Notes: a model not told the origin generated them from the letters alone. Counted from the stretch's first letter, positions 8,293-17,426 are shown. The stretch is DNA of 64,000 nt from CAYLQA01 sp964385695 (GCA_964385695.1 CAYLQA010000002.1:62001-126000), one strand, 5' to 3'. A program made the numbers and translations.

Positions 8293-10554
8293 TCACCCCT
8301 TTTTATTTTTTCCCTCCTCCGGCGATTTGTAGCTGAAGGTCAACTTCTTGTTTTTGAGGCCTACCTTGACGCTGCCGCCCTTGGCCAACTGGCCGAAAAG
8401 AATTTCCTCGGTCAGCACATCGCCAACATCCTGCAGGATAAGACGCCTCAGCGGTCTTGCGCCGAAATCCGGATCGTAGCCCTTTTTCGCTAGCCAACCC
8501 CGGGCTCCGGGGGTCAAACTGATAGCGACCTTGCGTTCGGCCAGCTGCAGTTGCAGCTCATCCACCATCTTGTCGACGATTTTTTCCATCAAAGTCACAT
8601 CAAGGCCGTTAAAGGTGATAATGCCATCAAGCCGGTTTCGAAACTCCGGGGTAAAGAGATTTTTGATGGCCGCCTGATTTCTGCCCTTGGTGTCACCGGT
8701 AAAACCGATGGCCCGCTCACTGAGTTCCCGAGCCCCGGCATTGGTGGTCATAATCAGGATCACGTTTCTGAAATCCGCCTTCCTGCCGGTGTTGTCCGTC
8801 AGGGTGGAGTGATCCATGACCTGCAGCAGGATGCTGAATAAATCCGGATGCGCCTTTTCGATCTCATCGAGCAACAGGACCGTGTATGGATGCTTGCGGA
8901 TGGCATCGATCAAGAGACCGCCCTGATCAAAGCCCACATAACCCGGGGGGGCACCGATAAGCCGTGATACCGCATGTTTTTCCATGTACTCGCTCATGTC
9001 AAAGCGCTCAAAATGAACGGAGAGCGAGGCTGCCAGCTGTTTGGCCACCTCGGTCTTGCCGACTCCGGTGGGCCCGGCAAAGAGAAAGGAGCCGGTGGGA
9101 CCTTCCACATGCTTAAGCCCGGCACGGGAGCGCTTAACCGATGTGACCAAGGCGGCAATGGCGTGATCTTGACCGAAGATTTTTCCTTTCAACAGCACAT
9201 CCAGCTCCTGCAGATGGGCCAGATCCGAACCACTGGCGCTCTTGGCCGGTACCCTGGCCATCTTGGAAACAATCCTTTCCACATCGCGCACGGTAACGTT
9301 TTTGCGAGCCCGGCTTGGCTTGGCCATACGGAAGGAGGCACCAACCTCGTCCATCACGTCAATGGCCTTGTCCGGCAGAAAACGATCGGTGAGATACCTG
9401 TCCGCCAGCTCCGCCGTGGAACGGATGGCCGGAGCAGAGTATTTGATACCGTGGTGCTCTTCATAACGCGGCTGCAACCCTTTGAGGATGGCAATGGTCT
9501 CATCCACCGAGGGCTCTTCCACGTCGATCTTCTGAAAGCGGCGGGAAAGGGCGCGGTCTTTTTCTATATAATTTCTATATTCTTCGTAGGTGGTGGAACC
9601 CACGCAGCGCAAACTACCGGACTGCAAGGCAGGCTTGAGCAGGTTGGAGGCATCCATGCTGCCGCCGCTGGTGGCGCCGGCCCCGACAATGGTATGGATC
9701 TCATCGATAAAGAGAATGATATTGGGTTCTTTTTCCACCGCGTTGATCACCGCCTTCAGGCGTTGTTCAAAATCACCCCGATACTTGGTCCCGGAGAGCA
9801 GACCACCCATATCGAGCAATCTCAGTTCCACATCCAGCAACAACTCGGGAACCTTCTTCTCATGGATCATCAAGGCCAATCCTTCGGCAATGGCGGTCTT
9901 GCCCACGCCGGGCTCCCCTACCAGCAGGGGATTGTTTTTTCTTCTCCGGCAGAGGGTCTGCATGAGCCGGGTCAGCTCCATGGTGCGCCCGACTAACGGA
10001 TCAATGAGATTATTCTCGGCCCGCTCCTTGAAATTAATGGTGTATTTCTCAAGGGCGTCGGCCTTTTTCTCTTTTTTCTCCTCGGTTTTGGGCTCGCTGG
10101 TCTTTTCCTCTTCAACGTCCCCGTCACCTTCCTCAACGCCGTGTGAGATGTATTCCAGCACCTCAAGTTTTTTCAGCCCTTCTGACTGGAGGAAATACAC
10201 GGCAAAGGATTCGGCCTCGGAAAAAATAGCAGCCAGCACATCACCGGCATCAACCTCTTTTTTGCCGCAGCTCTGCACATGGGCGATTGCCCGTTGCAAA
10301 ACGCGATTAAAACCAATGGTCTGGATAGGATCGTGGCCAAGCTTTTTCAACGAGGGCAAATTATTGCTGAAGAACTCCTCCAGCTTCTTTTTCATGGACT
10401 CTGCGTCACCGCCGCAGGCACCAATAACCTCGGCGGCCAACTCATCATCCAACAGCCCGTATAGGATATGTTCTACCGTGACGTGTTCATGCTTTCGGAC
10501 CTTTGCCTCCCGAATTGCCCTGACCAGCGCCATCTCAAGTTTATCGTTAATCAT
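8293..10554 (-). CDS. clpA: ATP-dependent Clp protease ATP-binding subunit ClpA
   Basis: AAA+ unfoldase that feeds substrates to ClpP. The product has 753 residues: an N domain with two Clp_N repeats (HEHVTVEHILYGLL), a variable acidic-Lys linker (EEGDGDVEEEKTSEPK), AAA-1 with Walker A GEPGVGKT and Walker B ILFIDEIHT, and AAA-2 with GPTGVGKTEVAKQL and VLLLDEIEKAHPD. The IGF tripeptide of ERAIGFTG is the ClpP-docking loop. Start ATG 10554 follows AAGGAG with six bases between; an extra 22 codons upstream overlap clpS and are ignored. It lies 52 bases downstream of clpS, the standard clpS-clpA pair. Confidence 0.96.
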   Translation of the reverse strand: MINDKLEMALVRAIREAKVRKHEHVTVEHILYGLLDDELAAEVIGACGGDAESMKKKLEEFFSNNLPSLKKLGHDPIQTIGFNRVLQRAIAHVQSCGKKEVDAGDVLAAIFSEAESFAVYFLQSEGLKKLEVLEYISHGVEEGDGDVEEEKTSEPKTEEKKEKKADALEKYTINFKERAENNLIDPLVGRTMELTRLMQTLCRRRKNNPLLVGEPGVGKTAIAEGLALMIHEKKVPELLLDVELRLLDMGGLLSGTKYRGDFEQRLKAVINAVEKEPNIILFIDEIHTIVGAGATSGGSMDASNLLKPALQSGSLRCVGSTTYEEYRNYIEKDRALSRRFQKIDVEEPSVDETIAILKGLQPRYEEHHGIKYSAPAIRSTAELADRYLTDRFLPDKAIDVMDEVGASFRMAKPSRARKNVTVRDVERIVSKMARVPAKSASGSDLAHLQELDVLLKGKIFGQDHAIAALVTSVKRSRAGLKHVEGPTGSFLFAGPTGVGKTEVAKQLAASLSVHFERFDMSEYMEKHAVSRLIGAPPGYVGFDQGGLLIDAIRKHPYTVLLLDEIEKAHPDLFSILLQVMDHSTLTDNTGRKADFRNVILIMTTNAGARELSERAIGFTGDTKGRNQAAIKNLFTPEFRNRLDGIITFNGLDVTLMEKIVDKMVDELQLQLAERKVAISLTPGARGWLAKKGYDPDFGARPLRRLILQDVGDVLTEEILFGQLAKGGSVKVGLKNKKLTFSYKSPEEGKNKKG

Positions 10555-10606
10555 ATCTAACTCCTTGAACCATCTCGCAGCTTTCAGCCTCGTAAAAAAA
10601 GCTGAC

Positions 10607-10921
10607 TTAAGCCTTCTCAATGGAACATTTTAAAGGGTACTCATTCTTCCTGGCCAGGTCATGGACCAGCACCACCTTGGTCTCGGCCACATCTTTTGGG
10701 TAGACACCGGCAATGCCGACCCCCTTTTGATGCACGCTGAGCATGATTTTGTTGGCCTCCAAGGAGTTCTTATGAAACACCGCCTCCAGAACCATGACCA
10801 CAAAATCCATGGTGGTATAATCATCATTATGCAGCAGCACCTTATACATTGCCGGTTTTTTGGTCTGCTGCTTTTTTTCGGTTACCACCGCACCGTCAAG
10901 TTCTCTTCTTGTGGTGCCCAT
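10607..10921 (-). CDS. clpS: ClpA adaptor protein ClpS
   Basis: N-recognin adaptor that delivers proteins with bulky N-terminal residues to ClpAP. The 104-residue protein has the expected flexible N-terminal tail (EKKQQTKKPA) and the core YKVLLHNDDYTTMDFVVMVL, in which HNDDYTTM forms the N-degron pocket, then HKNSLEANKIMLSVHQKG and AGVYPKDVAETK. The gene is cotranscribed with clpA. Confidence 0.96.
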   Translation of the reverse strand: MGTTRRELDGAVVTEKKQQTKKPAMYKVLLHNDDYTTMDFVVMVLEAVFHKNSLEANKIMLSVHQKGVGIAGVYPKDVAETKVVLVHDLARKNEYPLKCSIEKA

Positions 10922-11001
10922 TGTTATAAATTTCCCCGCAAAGTATGCGTTGTTTTCTTCATGATAATAAAATCCGTAGATTATAAAATAATCATTTTTT
11001 C

Positions 11002-12399
11002 TTAAGATGCACGCCTCGGGCCTACTCTTCTTTGTGCCCCGAGAAAGGAAAAACAGAATTGTTCAAGCAGCATCTGGTCGGGCAGCCCCGAGCCCTTGAG
11101 CTGAAACTCCACATCGAGCAGATCGGCAAAGGCCTTTTCCAGCGTCTTGAGGGAAAAGCGCTCCGCCTGTTGAAATGTCTTGTAAACCACAAACGGATGA
11201 CCGTTGAGCATGGCTGGCCAAGGCTCTATGGCCTGTTTGAGGCGCGGTAAAAACCCCTTCTGAAAAGCGGCATAGGAGACCCCTTTTGAATAAGCCGGGT
11301 GATCCTGCTCCTGAATTCCACGAACCAGGATGAGCTTGCGTAAAAAATTGCGCAGCCCCGCCACAAGAACCAAGGCGTGCACCCCATTCCCCAGCAGGCG
11401 GGAGAGGATGCGAAGCGAGCCCTCAAGATCCCTGTTGCCCACGGTCTCGTTCAGCTCGTAAAGGGCCTCTTCCCTGGTCCTACCCACCATGGTATCCAGA
11501 TCCGCCAGGGTGATGGTCTTATCCTCGCTGAACAAGGCGAGCTTTTCCGCCTCCATGACCACGGCCACCGGGTGGAAGCCGACCCGCTCAAGGAGCACGG
11601 GAATGGCCCGCGGCTCGATCTTTTTATCAAATTTACGCAGGGTTTTGCTCACCAGTTCCTTGAGCACCCCTTCCTGATCTTTACGGGCGGCCGAGCTTGC
11701 CCCGGTATCAACGCTGAGGTCTACCACCGCGCCCTGTTTTTCTAAAACCTTGTAGAGTTTTTTCCTCTTATCGGCGGCCTCGGCCACCAGGAGGAGGAAG
11801 TTTCCGGCAGGAATACCGGCCTCAAGGGCGGCCACAAACTTTTCAGTTATATCCGCCTTTTGCCCGCTCCAGGCAGGCAGGTCGTCAACGGAATCCACCA
11901 CCTCGCCTACCCAGGCCAGGTCCTCGGGTTTGGCAAAACCAAAGAGCTGCTGCCAGCGGTTGGCCGCACATTGGGCCATCTCCTCTTTTGCCCAATCCGC
12001 AAGGGCGAGATCAGCAAGGCTCAAGACCTGGGCCAAGTATCGTGCGGCCCGCTTCATATCCTTGGCCCCATAGCCCTTTTGTGCCTTTTCCCAGAGATTT
12101 TTGGCAACAACCTTGGAGTACAGGATTCTCGAATCCATCACCCGGATGACCTGCTTGCCGCCGAAAAGACTGTAGGTCTTGAGAAGGTTCAGGGTTGCCT
12201 CCGGGTCTTCCTGTTCGCCATCCACCTGCCTGAGGCCGTTTACCCGGCTTGCCTCGTCGGGCAATAAACGTTGGACCAGTTCCGCCGCCACCTCCTGGCA
12301 GAGATACCGTTCGCCGTGGACCAAAAAAACCGCAGGGGTGTCCCCCTGTTCCATTTCCTTATAAAGATTGGCAAGTTCCTGACGCTTGTAAACGGGCAT
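11002..12399 (-). CDS. holA: DNA polymerase III subunit delta, enlarged
   Basis: Clamp-loader subunit that opens the beta clamp. The 465-residue product has an N-terminal domain with AVFLVHGERYLCQEVAAELV, NFLLLVAEAADKRKKLYK, and helical domains II-III (RVGFHPVAVVMEAEKLALF, DLDTMVGRTREEALYELNE, LVLVAGLRNFLRKLILV). Most HolA proteins are near 330-350 residues; the extra length is mainly an insertion at about residues 100-205 with DMKRAARYLAQVLSL, QQLFGFAKPEDLAWVGEVVD and WSGQKADITEKF. Start ATG 12399 follows AAGGA with four bases between; an ATG at 12414 is also in frame. Divergent from the epimerase gene. Identity as the delta subunit is good; the insert is unexplained. Confidence 0.88.
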   Translation of the reverse strand: MPVYKRQELANLYKEMEQGDTPAVFLVHGERYLCQEVAAELVQRLLPDEASRVNGLRQVDGEQEDPEATLNLLKTYSLFGGKQVIRVMDSRILYSKVVAKNLWEKAQKGYGAKDMKRAARYLAQVLSLADLALADWAKEEMAQCAANRWQQLFGFAKPEDLAWVGEVVDSVDDLPAWSGQKADITEKFVAALEAGIPAGNFLLLVAEAADKRKKLYKVLEKQGAVVDLSVDTGASSAARKDQEGVLKELVSKTLRKFDKKIEPRAIPVLLERVGFHPVAVVMEAEKLALFSEDKTITLADLDTMVGRTREEALYELNETVGNRDLEGSLRILSRLLGNGVHALVLVAGLRNFLRKLILVRGIQEQDHPAYSKGVSYAAFQKGFLPRLKQAIEPWPAMLNGHPFVVYKTFQQAERFSLKTLEKAFADLLDVEFQLKGSGLPDQMLLEQFCFSFLGAQRRVGPRRAS

Positions 12400-12547
12400 A
12401 AAATCCTTTTTCATAAAGCAAAATGCGACTTATTGACGCACGGAATAAAACCCTGCTACCTTAAAAAGTAAGTACTGTTTCTTGCGCTGCTTGTCACTGA
12501 AAAAGGCCAGCTGCGCGCCATCTCTCTTATGGGCAAATGCACATAAA

Positions 12548-13726
12548 ATGACCGATTCTGCGGGGAAAAACCGCGACAAAAAACTTGGCGTCCTTATCGG
12601 CGGCTCCGGCCTGATCGGTGGTACGCTCACCCATTACTTCAAGACCAAGACGGATGACCGTTTCAATATCCTGGCACCCAACAGCAAAAAGCTGAGTCTG
12701 CGCGACCCACAGGATATTCGACGCTATTTTGAAAAGTCCAAGCCCGACTTTATTATCAACAGCGCCATTGCCTCCATAGACAGTGATCCCCAGCTTGCAT
12801 ACGAGGTCAACTACCTGGGCACGGTATACCTGGCCAAGGCCGCGGCAGAGCTCTCCATCCCCTATATCCACATCAGCTCGGCAGCAACCCTGCCCACGGG
12901 AGAGAACCTCGAAGAAGGGGACCACCAAGCCCTTGCACCTGGGCTTGCCAACTACACCAAGTCAAAGATCATGGCCGAGTTGACCCTGCAACACCTGAAA
13001 GAAACCAGGGGGCTTGATTACACCAACATCCGCCTGGCCATTGTCTACGGGGCGCACGACCATAAGATACAGGGCTTTCACAGGCTGTTTTTTTCCATTG
13101 TCGACCGGGCCATGCCCATCATGCTCACCCGCAAGGATGCGATGCACTCCTACTCCAACTCAAAGAAACTGCCCTATTTTGTGCACCATCTATTGAGCAA
13201 CAGAGAGGAGTTTAGCGGAGAGACCTTTCACTTTGTCGATCCCAGCCCGGTCTCTTTGAGCCAACTCATTCTGACCATCAAATCCTATATGGAACTCTCA
13301 GTGCCCAAGGAGATTTACATTCCATACCCCCTGGCCAAATTCGGCATGCACCTGCTGCATCACTTTGTCCGCCTTATCACCAGGGTCGGCATAGAGGCCC
13401 GTATGCCGGCGGAATTGATGTTTTTAAAAAGCTTTTACGAAACCCAAACCCTGTCCGGCAAAAAGCTGCTCAATTCCAGTTTTCAGGATCCATTTCCAGA
13501 GGCCACGGTTTTTACTGAGCTTCCCGCCCTGATCCAGTATTATGTAACACGGTGGGAGCACCTGAATTTGATTGAACCTTTTAATAAGGATTTTTTCGAC
13601 CCTCAACGGGGAGCGGATCTTTTTCTCCGCAGCCCGCAAGAACTTTTGCAAAAAACGCACAAGGAAAGCGGTGAAGCCTTTTTGCAGCAATGCTCCATTG
13701 ACAAACGGATAAAAAAGGATGAGTAA
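12548..13726 (+). CDS. NAD-dependent epimerase/dehydratase (extended SDR)
   Basis: Cytoplasmic Rossmann-fold oxidoreductase of 392 residues. The N-terminus has LGVLIGGSGLIGGTLTHYF (GxxGxxG), a Ser-containing stretch at YIHISSAATLPTGEN, the YTKSKIMAELTL catalytic YxxxK, and IRLAIVYGAHDHKIQGF. The C-terminal third (about 290-392) has ARMPAELMFLKSFYETQTLSG and a long tail without a clear match. Best guess is a nucleotide-sugar or lipid-linked sugar epimerase; the substrate cannot be read. It is first in a tight operon: the kinase starts six bases after its stop. Start ATG 12548 is picked because upstream codons look non-coding. Confidence 0.75.
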   Translation: MTDSAGKNRDKKLGVLIGGSGLIGGTLTHYFKTKTDDRFNILAPNSKKLSLRDPQDIRRYFEKSKPDFIINSAIASIDSDPQLAYEVNYLGTVYLAKAAAELSIPYIHISSAATLPTGENLEEGDHQALAPGLANYTKSKIMAELTLQHLKETRGLDYTNIRLAIVYGAHDHKIQGFHRLFFSIVDRAMPIMLTRKDAMHSYSNSKKLPYFVHHLLSNREEFSGETFHFVDPSPVSLSQLILTIKSYMELSVPKEIYIPYPLAKFGMHLLHHFVRLITRVGIEARMPAELMFLKSFYETQTLSGKKLLNSSFQDPFPEATVFTELPALIQYYVTRWEHLNLIEPFNKDFFDPQRGADLFLRSPQELLQKTHKESGEAFLQQCSIDKRIKKDE

Positions 13727-13732
13727 ACCCGC

Positions 13733-15100
13733 ATGCCAATAAAAACCCCAAAACAGATCGGCAGGTATCGCATCCTCAAAAAGGTGGGCCAGGGAGCCAT
13801 GGGTGTGGTCTTTCTTGGTTTTGACGAATTGATCAAAAGAAAGGTGGCCATCAAGAGCCTGCGGGTGGATAAGAATCTCCGCCCTGCGGCCAGGCAAAAG
13901 GCCATCGACTCCTTTCTGCACGAGGCCCGCATTGTCGGCAACCTTAACCACAGCCACATTACCTCTGTTTATGATATGGGCATCCAGGACGGTGCGCCCT
14001 TTATCGTCATGGAATTTCTCGACGGCAAGAACATCAAAGAACTGCTCCAGGCCAAAATCAAGCTGCCGCTTGCAGAAAAGCTCACCCTGCTGGCCATGGT
14101 CGGCCGGGCGCTTCATTACGCCCACCAACGTGGCATCCTGCATCGGGATATCAAGCCAGCAAACATCGTTATCCTCGGCAAGAACCATTTGCCCAAGATT
14201 ACCGACTTCGGCATCGCCCGGGTTATGGATATCTCCAGCTTCGGCCAGAGGGAAAAAACCATCGACGAAGATGGCTTTATCCCAGGAACCCCGCTCTATA
14301 TGTCGCCGGAGCAGATCCGCGGTGATGAGCTTGACCAACGCTCCGACATCTTCTCTCTCGGAGTTTTGGCCTATGAGTGGCTCTCGGGCCAAAAACCCTT
14401 CACGGGAAAAAATCTCAACGCCAAGCTGCAGGCTGTTTTGCAAGACAAACCCCGTCCTTTAGGCAAGCACCCGGAAATAGACAAAAATCTGGGCGGCATC
14501 ATTTTCAGGGCCATAGAGAAGCGGCGGGCGGAAAGATTCCAAAGTGCCGGAGAACTGGCCGATACCATTGACCTGTACCTCAACACTCTTGAGAAAAAAG
14601 AAGAAAAACGGCGGCCCACCTTTTCTTTTGATAAGAAAAAGGTCGTCGACCGGTTGCGGGAGAAATATTTATTTTTTTCCGACTTCAGCAACGAGGAGTT
14701 ATTCGAGGTCTTCCGCCTTTCCGGCAAGGAGCAATTTGCCAAAGGTGAACACTTGATCCAAGAGGGAACCTCCGGCACCAAAATGTACATCATCATATCC
14801 GGCTCCATCATCATCCTCAGCGAATCGGACGGCAAACGCATCGAGCTTGAGACCTTGGGAGAAGGCAGCTGTGTGGGTGAGATGTCCATGATCGATCGCA
14901 TGCCCCGCTCCGCTTCAGTGGTGGCCATGAAAAAAACCGTAGCCCTCTCCCTTAACGAGACGGTGCTGCGCCACTCCAACCCCAAGCTTTGTCTCAAGCT
15001 CTACCGCAACCTCGCCACCACCCTTTCCGAACGCTTGCGGGGCAGTGAGGCCAAATACCTGGACCTGCTCTCCTCGATCCATAAGGAACGCATGGACTGA
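13733..15100 (+). CDS. Ser/Thr protein kinase with C-terminal cyclic-nucleotide-binding domain
   Basis: A soluble Hanks-type kinase (455 residues, no membrane segment). Kinase domain about 10-285: glycine loop VGQGAMGVV, VAIK with Lys41, catalytic HRDIKPAN (His137-Asp139), DFG at 158-160, GTPLYMSPEQIRG and DIFSLGVLAYEWL. All catalytic residues are present. After a Lys/Glu-rich linker a CNB/cNMP domain spans about 312-435; its phosphate-binding cassette, GEMSMIDRMPRSASVV, keeps Glu383 and Arg392 needed to hold the cyclic phosphate. This resembles a PKA/PKG logic placed in one chain, but with the CNB domain after the kinase. It shares the cassette with the CNB protein at 20556-21035. Position between an epimerase and nfo gives no substrate clue. 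Confidence 0.9.
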   Translation: MPIKTPKQIGRYRILKKVGQGAMGVVFLGFDELIKRKVAIKSLRVDKNLRPAARQKAIDSFLHEARIVGNLNHSHITSVYDMGIQDGAPFIVMEFLDGKNIKELLQAKIKLPLAEKLTLLAMVGRALHYAHQRGILHRDIKPANIVILGKNHLPKITDFGIARVMDISSFGQREKTIDEDGFIPGTPLYMSPEQIRGDELDQRSDIFSLGVLAYEWLSGQKPFTGKNLNAKLQAVLQDKPRPLGKHPEIDKNLGGIIFRAIEKRRAERFQSAGELADTIDLYLNTLEKKEEKRRPTFSFDKKKVVDRLREKYLFFSDFSNEELFEVFRLSGKEQFAKGEHLIQEGTSGTKMYIIISGSIIILSESDGKRIELETLGEGSCVGEMSMIDRMPRSASVVAMKKTVALSLNETVLRHSNPKLCLKLYRNLATTLSERLRGSEAKYLDLLSSIHKERMD

Positions 15101-15954
15101 TGCCCCTTTTCGGCGCCCACATGTCCGTGGCCGGGGGGCTGCACCTGGCCTTTGACCATATCCGTTCCGTAAACGGAGAGGCCTTGCAGATCTTCACCCG
15201 CAACCAAAGACAATGGCGGGCCCACGCCCTGAGCCAAGAAGAGATCGAGTTATTCAAAAACGCCTGGGCCCAAGCCGGGCAGATGCCTGTCGCCTCCCAC
15301 AACTCCTATCTGATCAACCTGGCAAACCCGAAAAACGAGGCCGCAGAAAAATCCATCAACGCCTTGATCGATGAACTGGAACGCTGCGCCGCACTCGGCA
15401 TACCATACGTGGTCATGCATCCCGGTTCGCATCTTGGCCAGGGCACGGAAGAGGGGATCAGGCGTTTTACGTCAAACCTGAATCAGGTATTTACTAAGGC
15501 CCGGGCCGAGGAAGTGGTGATCCTTCTTGAAAACACGGCAGGGCAGGGCAGCAACCTGGGCTCGTCATTCAGTGAGCTCGGGGCCATGATCAGGCAATCG
15601 CATTTTTCCGAAAGACTCGGAATCTGTTTTGACACCTGCCACGCCTTTGCGGCAGGCTATGACATCGGCTCGGAAAAGGGGTACAGCCAGTCCTTTGCTG
15701 AATTTGAAGAACAGATAGGCATAAAACTCCTCAAATTTTTCCATCTCAATGATTCAAAGGGAGAGTTGGGCAGCAGACTGGATCGCCATACCCACATCGG
15801 GGAGGGGAAAATCGGCCTGAATGGCTTTCAGCTCTTGGTCAACGATTCTCGATTTAGCCGGCATCCCATGATCCTGGAAACACCGAAAGGCAAGGATCTT
15901 GCCGAGGATAAGCAAAATCTGTCAGCCCTGCGTAGGCTGATAAAGAAGCCTTAA
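15100..15954 (+). CDS. nfo: Endonuclease IV (AP endonuclease)
   Basis: Metal-dependent AP endonuclease of base excision repair. The 284-residue protein is family length and shows FGAHMSVAGGLHLAF at the N-terminus, VMHPGSHLGQGTEEG, ILLENTAGQGSNLGSSFSEL, GICFDTCHAFAAGYD, FFHLNDSKGELGSRLDRHTH and IGEGKIG, which together contain the three-zinc ligands. The ATG overlaps the kinase stop codon by one base (TGATG), so translation is coupled. It is the second AP-site enzyme in the window, beside the Nth-XthA fusion. Confidence 0.95.
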   Translation: MPLFGAHMSVAGGLHLAFDHIRSVNGEALQIFTRNQRQWRAHALSQEEIELFKNAWAQAGQMPVASHNSYLINLANPKNEAAEKSINALIDELERCAALGIPYVVMHPGSHLGQGTEEGIRRFTSNLNQVFTKARAEEVVILLENTAGQGSNLGSSFSELGAMIRQSHFSERLGICFDTCHAFAAGYDIGSEKGYSQSFAEFEEQIGIKLLKFFHLNDSKGELGSRLDRHTHIGEGKIGLNGFQLLVNDSRFSRHPMILETPKGKDLAEDKQNLSALRRLIKKP

Positions 15955-15961
15955 CCTCCTT

Positions 15962-16648
15962 TTATAAACGCCTTTCAGACTGCTTGACAATCTCGGCAAG
16001 CAATTTTTTTTCCTCGACCGTTCCATCGTGAATATCGGCAAAATGCGTGGCCAGGCCTGCAATGACATTCAGTGCATCACGCTGTTCCATAATGATGTCT
16101 TCAAGCCCCCTACGCCCCCGAAAGACCGTGTCCAGGGTCGCCTGCATGGCCTCTAAGAACGACCTCTTGGCCTCCTCACTTTTTTTGCCGCCCTGGTCTG
16201 CAAAAAGGGCCAAGAATTTCTGCCTGAGGATATTATACGAATCGATACTCTCCTCCGGGTTCAACGAACGCTGCAACTCAATGACGCGCTCGATTTTGGG
16301 CATGATCTCATTGATGACAAAGGGCTTTTTAATATAATCGAAAACCCCGAGCCGCATGGCCTCAATCGCGGAATCCACAGTGGCATAAGCAGTCATTATC
16401 AGCACACCGCAGGCAGGATCAACGGCCTTTACCTCCTTAAGTACATCAAGGCCGCCTTCGTCCGGATGCTGCGTGCCGGGCATATTCTTATCGGTCAGCA
16501 CCACATGGAACCGCTGGTTTGCCAGAAGCTCGATGGCACTTTGGGCATCGACAGCAGTGCTGACGTCATACCCTTTTCGCGAAAGCCCTTTCTCCACAAA
16601 ACCCCGCACCGAATCATCGTCATCGACAAGTAAAATCCTGCCTTTCAC
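15962..16648 (-). CDS. Response regulator with helical output domain, partner of CheD
   Basis: The 228-residue product has an N-terminal receiver domain: RILLVDDDDSVRGFVEKGL (acidic cluster), VVLTDKNMPG with the phospho-acceptor Asp, LIMTAYATVDS, and YIKKPF with the conserved Lys. The receiver contains a short extra stretch (TQHPDEGG). The remaining ~100 residues are predicted helical and Glu/Lys-rich (SEEAKRSFLEAMQATLDTVF) without a DNA-binding motif, so the output is probably protein-protein. The start is GTG 16648: GGGAGG lies four bases before it and it sits ten bases after the cheD stop. A longer frame to 16756 would overlap cheD and is rejected. Confidence 0.82.
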   Translation of the reverse strand: MKGRILLVDDDDSVRGFVEKGLSRKGYDVSTAVDAQSAIELLANQRFHVVLTDKNMPGTQHPDEGGLDVLKEVKAVDPACGVLIMTAYATVDSAIEAMRLGVFDYIKKPFVINEIMPKIERVIELQRSLNPEESIDSYNILRQKFLALFADQGGKKSEEAKRSFLEAMQATLDTVFRGRRGLEDIIMEQRDALNVIAGLATHFADIHDGTVEEKKLLAEIVKQSERRL

Positions 16649-16658
16649 ATTCCCTCCC

Positions 16659-17153
16659 TTAGAGCGGCCTCTCTTTTCTACCCGGAGAAGCAACCAACAC
16701 CCGCCCGCTCTCCACCTCGATTGAAACGGTTCGTGACTTGGTCCCCCCCACATCACTTGCCGTAAGCGGTATCTGGTACTGTTTCAGTTGCTGCTCAATG
16801 GTCTTGACCAATCTCTCGCCAATTTTATAGTCGCTTTTCATTTTAAAAACCTTGGCCCCACCGACAAGCTTGGCCACGGTTCCATGGAGTGAACCATACC
16901 CCTGGGCGATTATCGCCTTTCGCATCTCCTCAACCAAGAGCGAAACCGCCGTATCGGCATAGTAGCCAGGACGTTTTGGGGCGTTACTCCGGCTCACCAC
17001 GGAATCCGGCAGGACCACGTGCACCATGCCGCCGATTTTTGCCGCTGGGAAATGAAGCACCAACGCCACACAAGAACCTAATGCATATGTGCGGATAATC
17101 TCCTCACTGGAGAGAGAGACGAGATACTCTCCGATGCCAACAACTTTCAACAT
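16659..17153 (-). CDS. cheD: Chemoreceptor glutamine deamidase CheD
   Basis: Deamidates glutamines (and may demethylate) on methyl-accepting chemotaxis receptors. The 164-residue protein has the catalytic Cys in TYALGSCVALVLHF, the His in IGGMVHVVLPDS, and AKLVGGAKVFKM with IGERLVKTIEQQL further on. The C-terminal third is family-like (SDVGGTKSRTVSIEVESGRV). It is the upstream gene of a two-gene operon with the response regulator. No other che gene is adjacent; a CheW-containing fusion lies 43 kb away at 59.5-61.4 kb. Confidence 0.94.
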   Translation of the reverse strand: MLKVVGIGEYLVSLSSEEIIRTYALGSCVALVLHFPAAKIGGMVHVVLPDSVVSRSNAPKRPGYYADTAVSLLVEEMRKAIIAQGYGSLHGTVAKLVGGAKVFKMKSDYKIGERLVKTIEQQLKQYQIPLTASDVGGTKSRTVSIEVESGRVLVASPGRKERPL

Positions 17154-17410
17154 AGCTTACTGATACTCACTCTAAAAATGCTCCGAAAACGGATACACGT
17201 TTTTTTCAAACGCGCACATCCATTCTAACACACTCGCTAGCCTGGTGATAATGCAGAAAAGCCCGGGCTTGTCACTTCAACATCTGAAGAGTGGACAAGT
17301 CAGAATCTGGTGAGTAACCAGATCTTTTCTACCTGTCAGCGGATAGTCCCCAGAAACAGACACTTCTGTTTTTCCCAAAGAATACGCGCTTAAGCCCTGC
17401 AGTACTTGCC

Positions 17411-17426
17411 TGGCACAGAGTTTGCT
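17411..17426 (+). promoter_or_regulatory. Sigma-54-type promoter upstream of the dodecahaem cytochrome gene
   Basis: TGGCAC at 17411-17416, five bases, then TTGCT at 17422-17426 matches the -24/-12 pattern recognised by RpoN. It lies about 97 bases before the cytochrome ATG. The rest of the 17154-17522 gap is AT-rich and has an interrupted hairpin near 17308-17330 (ATCTGGT / ACCAGAT) that might bind an activator; no gene is seen in it. Confidence 0.6.

Noticed and set aside
8974..10633. Two long plus-strand frames over clpA
   Set aside because: Shadows of the GC-rich clpA gene; no signatures.
13424..14443. A 339-codon minus-strand frame over the kinase gene
   Set aside because: Antisense of the kinase/epimerase genes; the plus strand has all catalytic motifs.
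16649..16756. N-terminal extension of the response regulator overlapping cheD
   Set aside because: The GTG at 16648 has a good ribosome site and the extension is antisense-like in composition.
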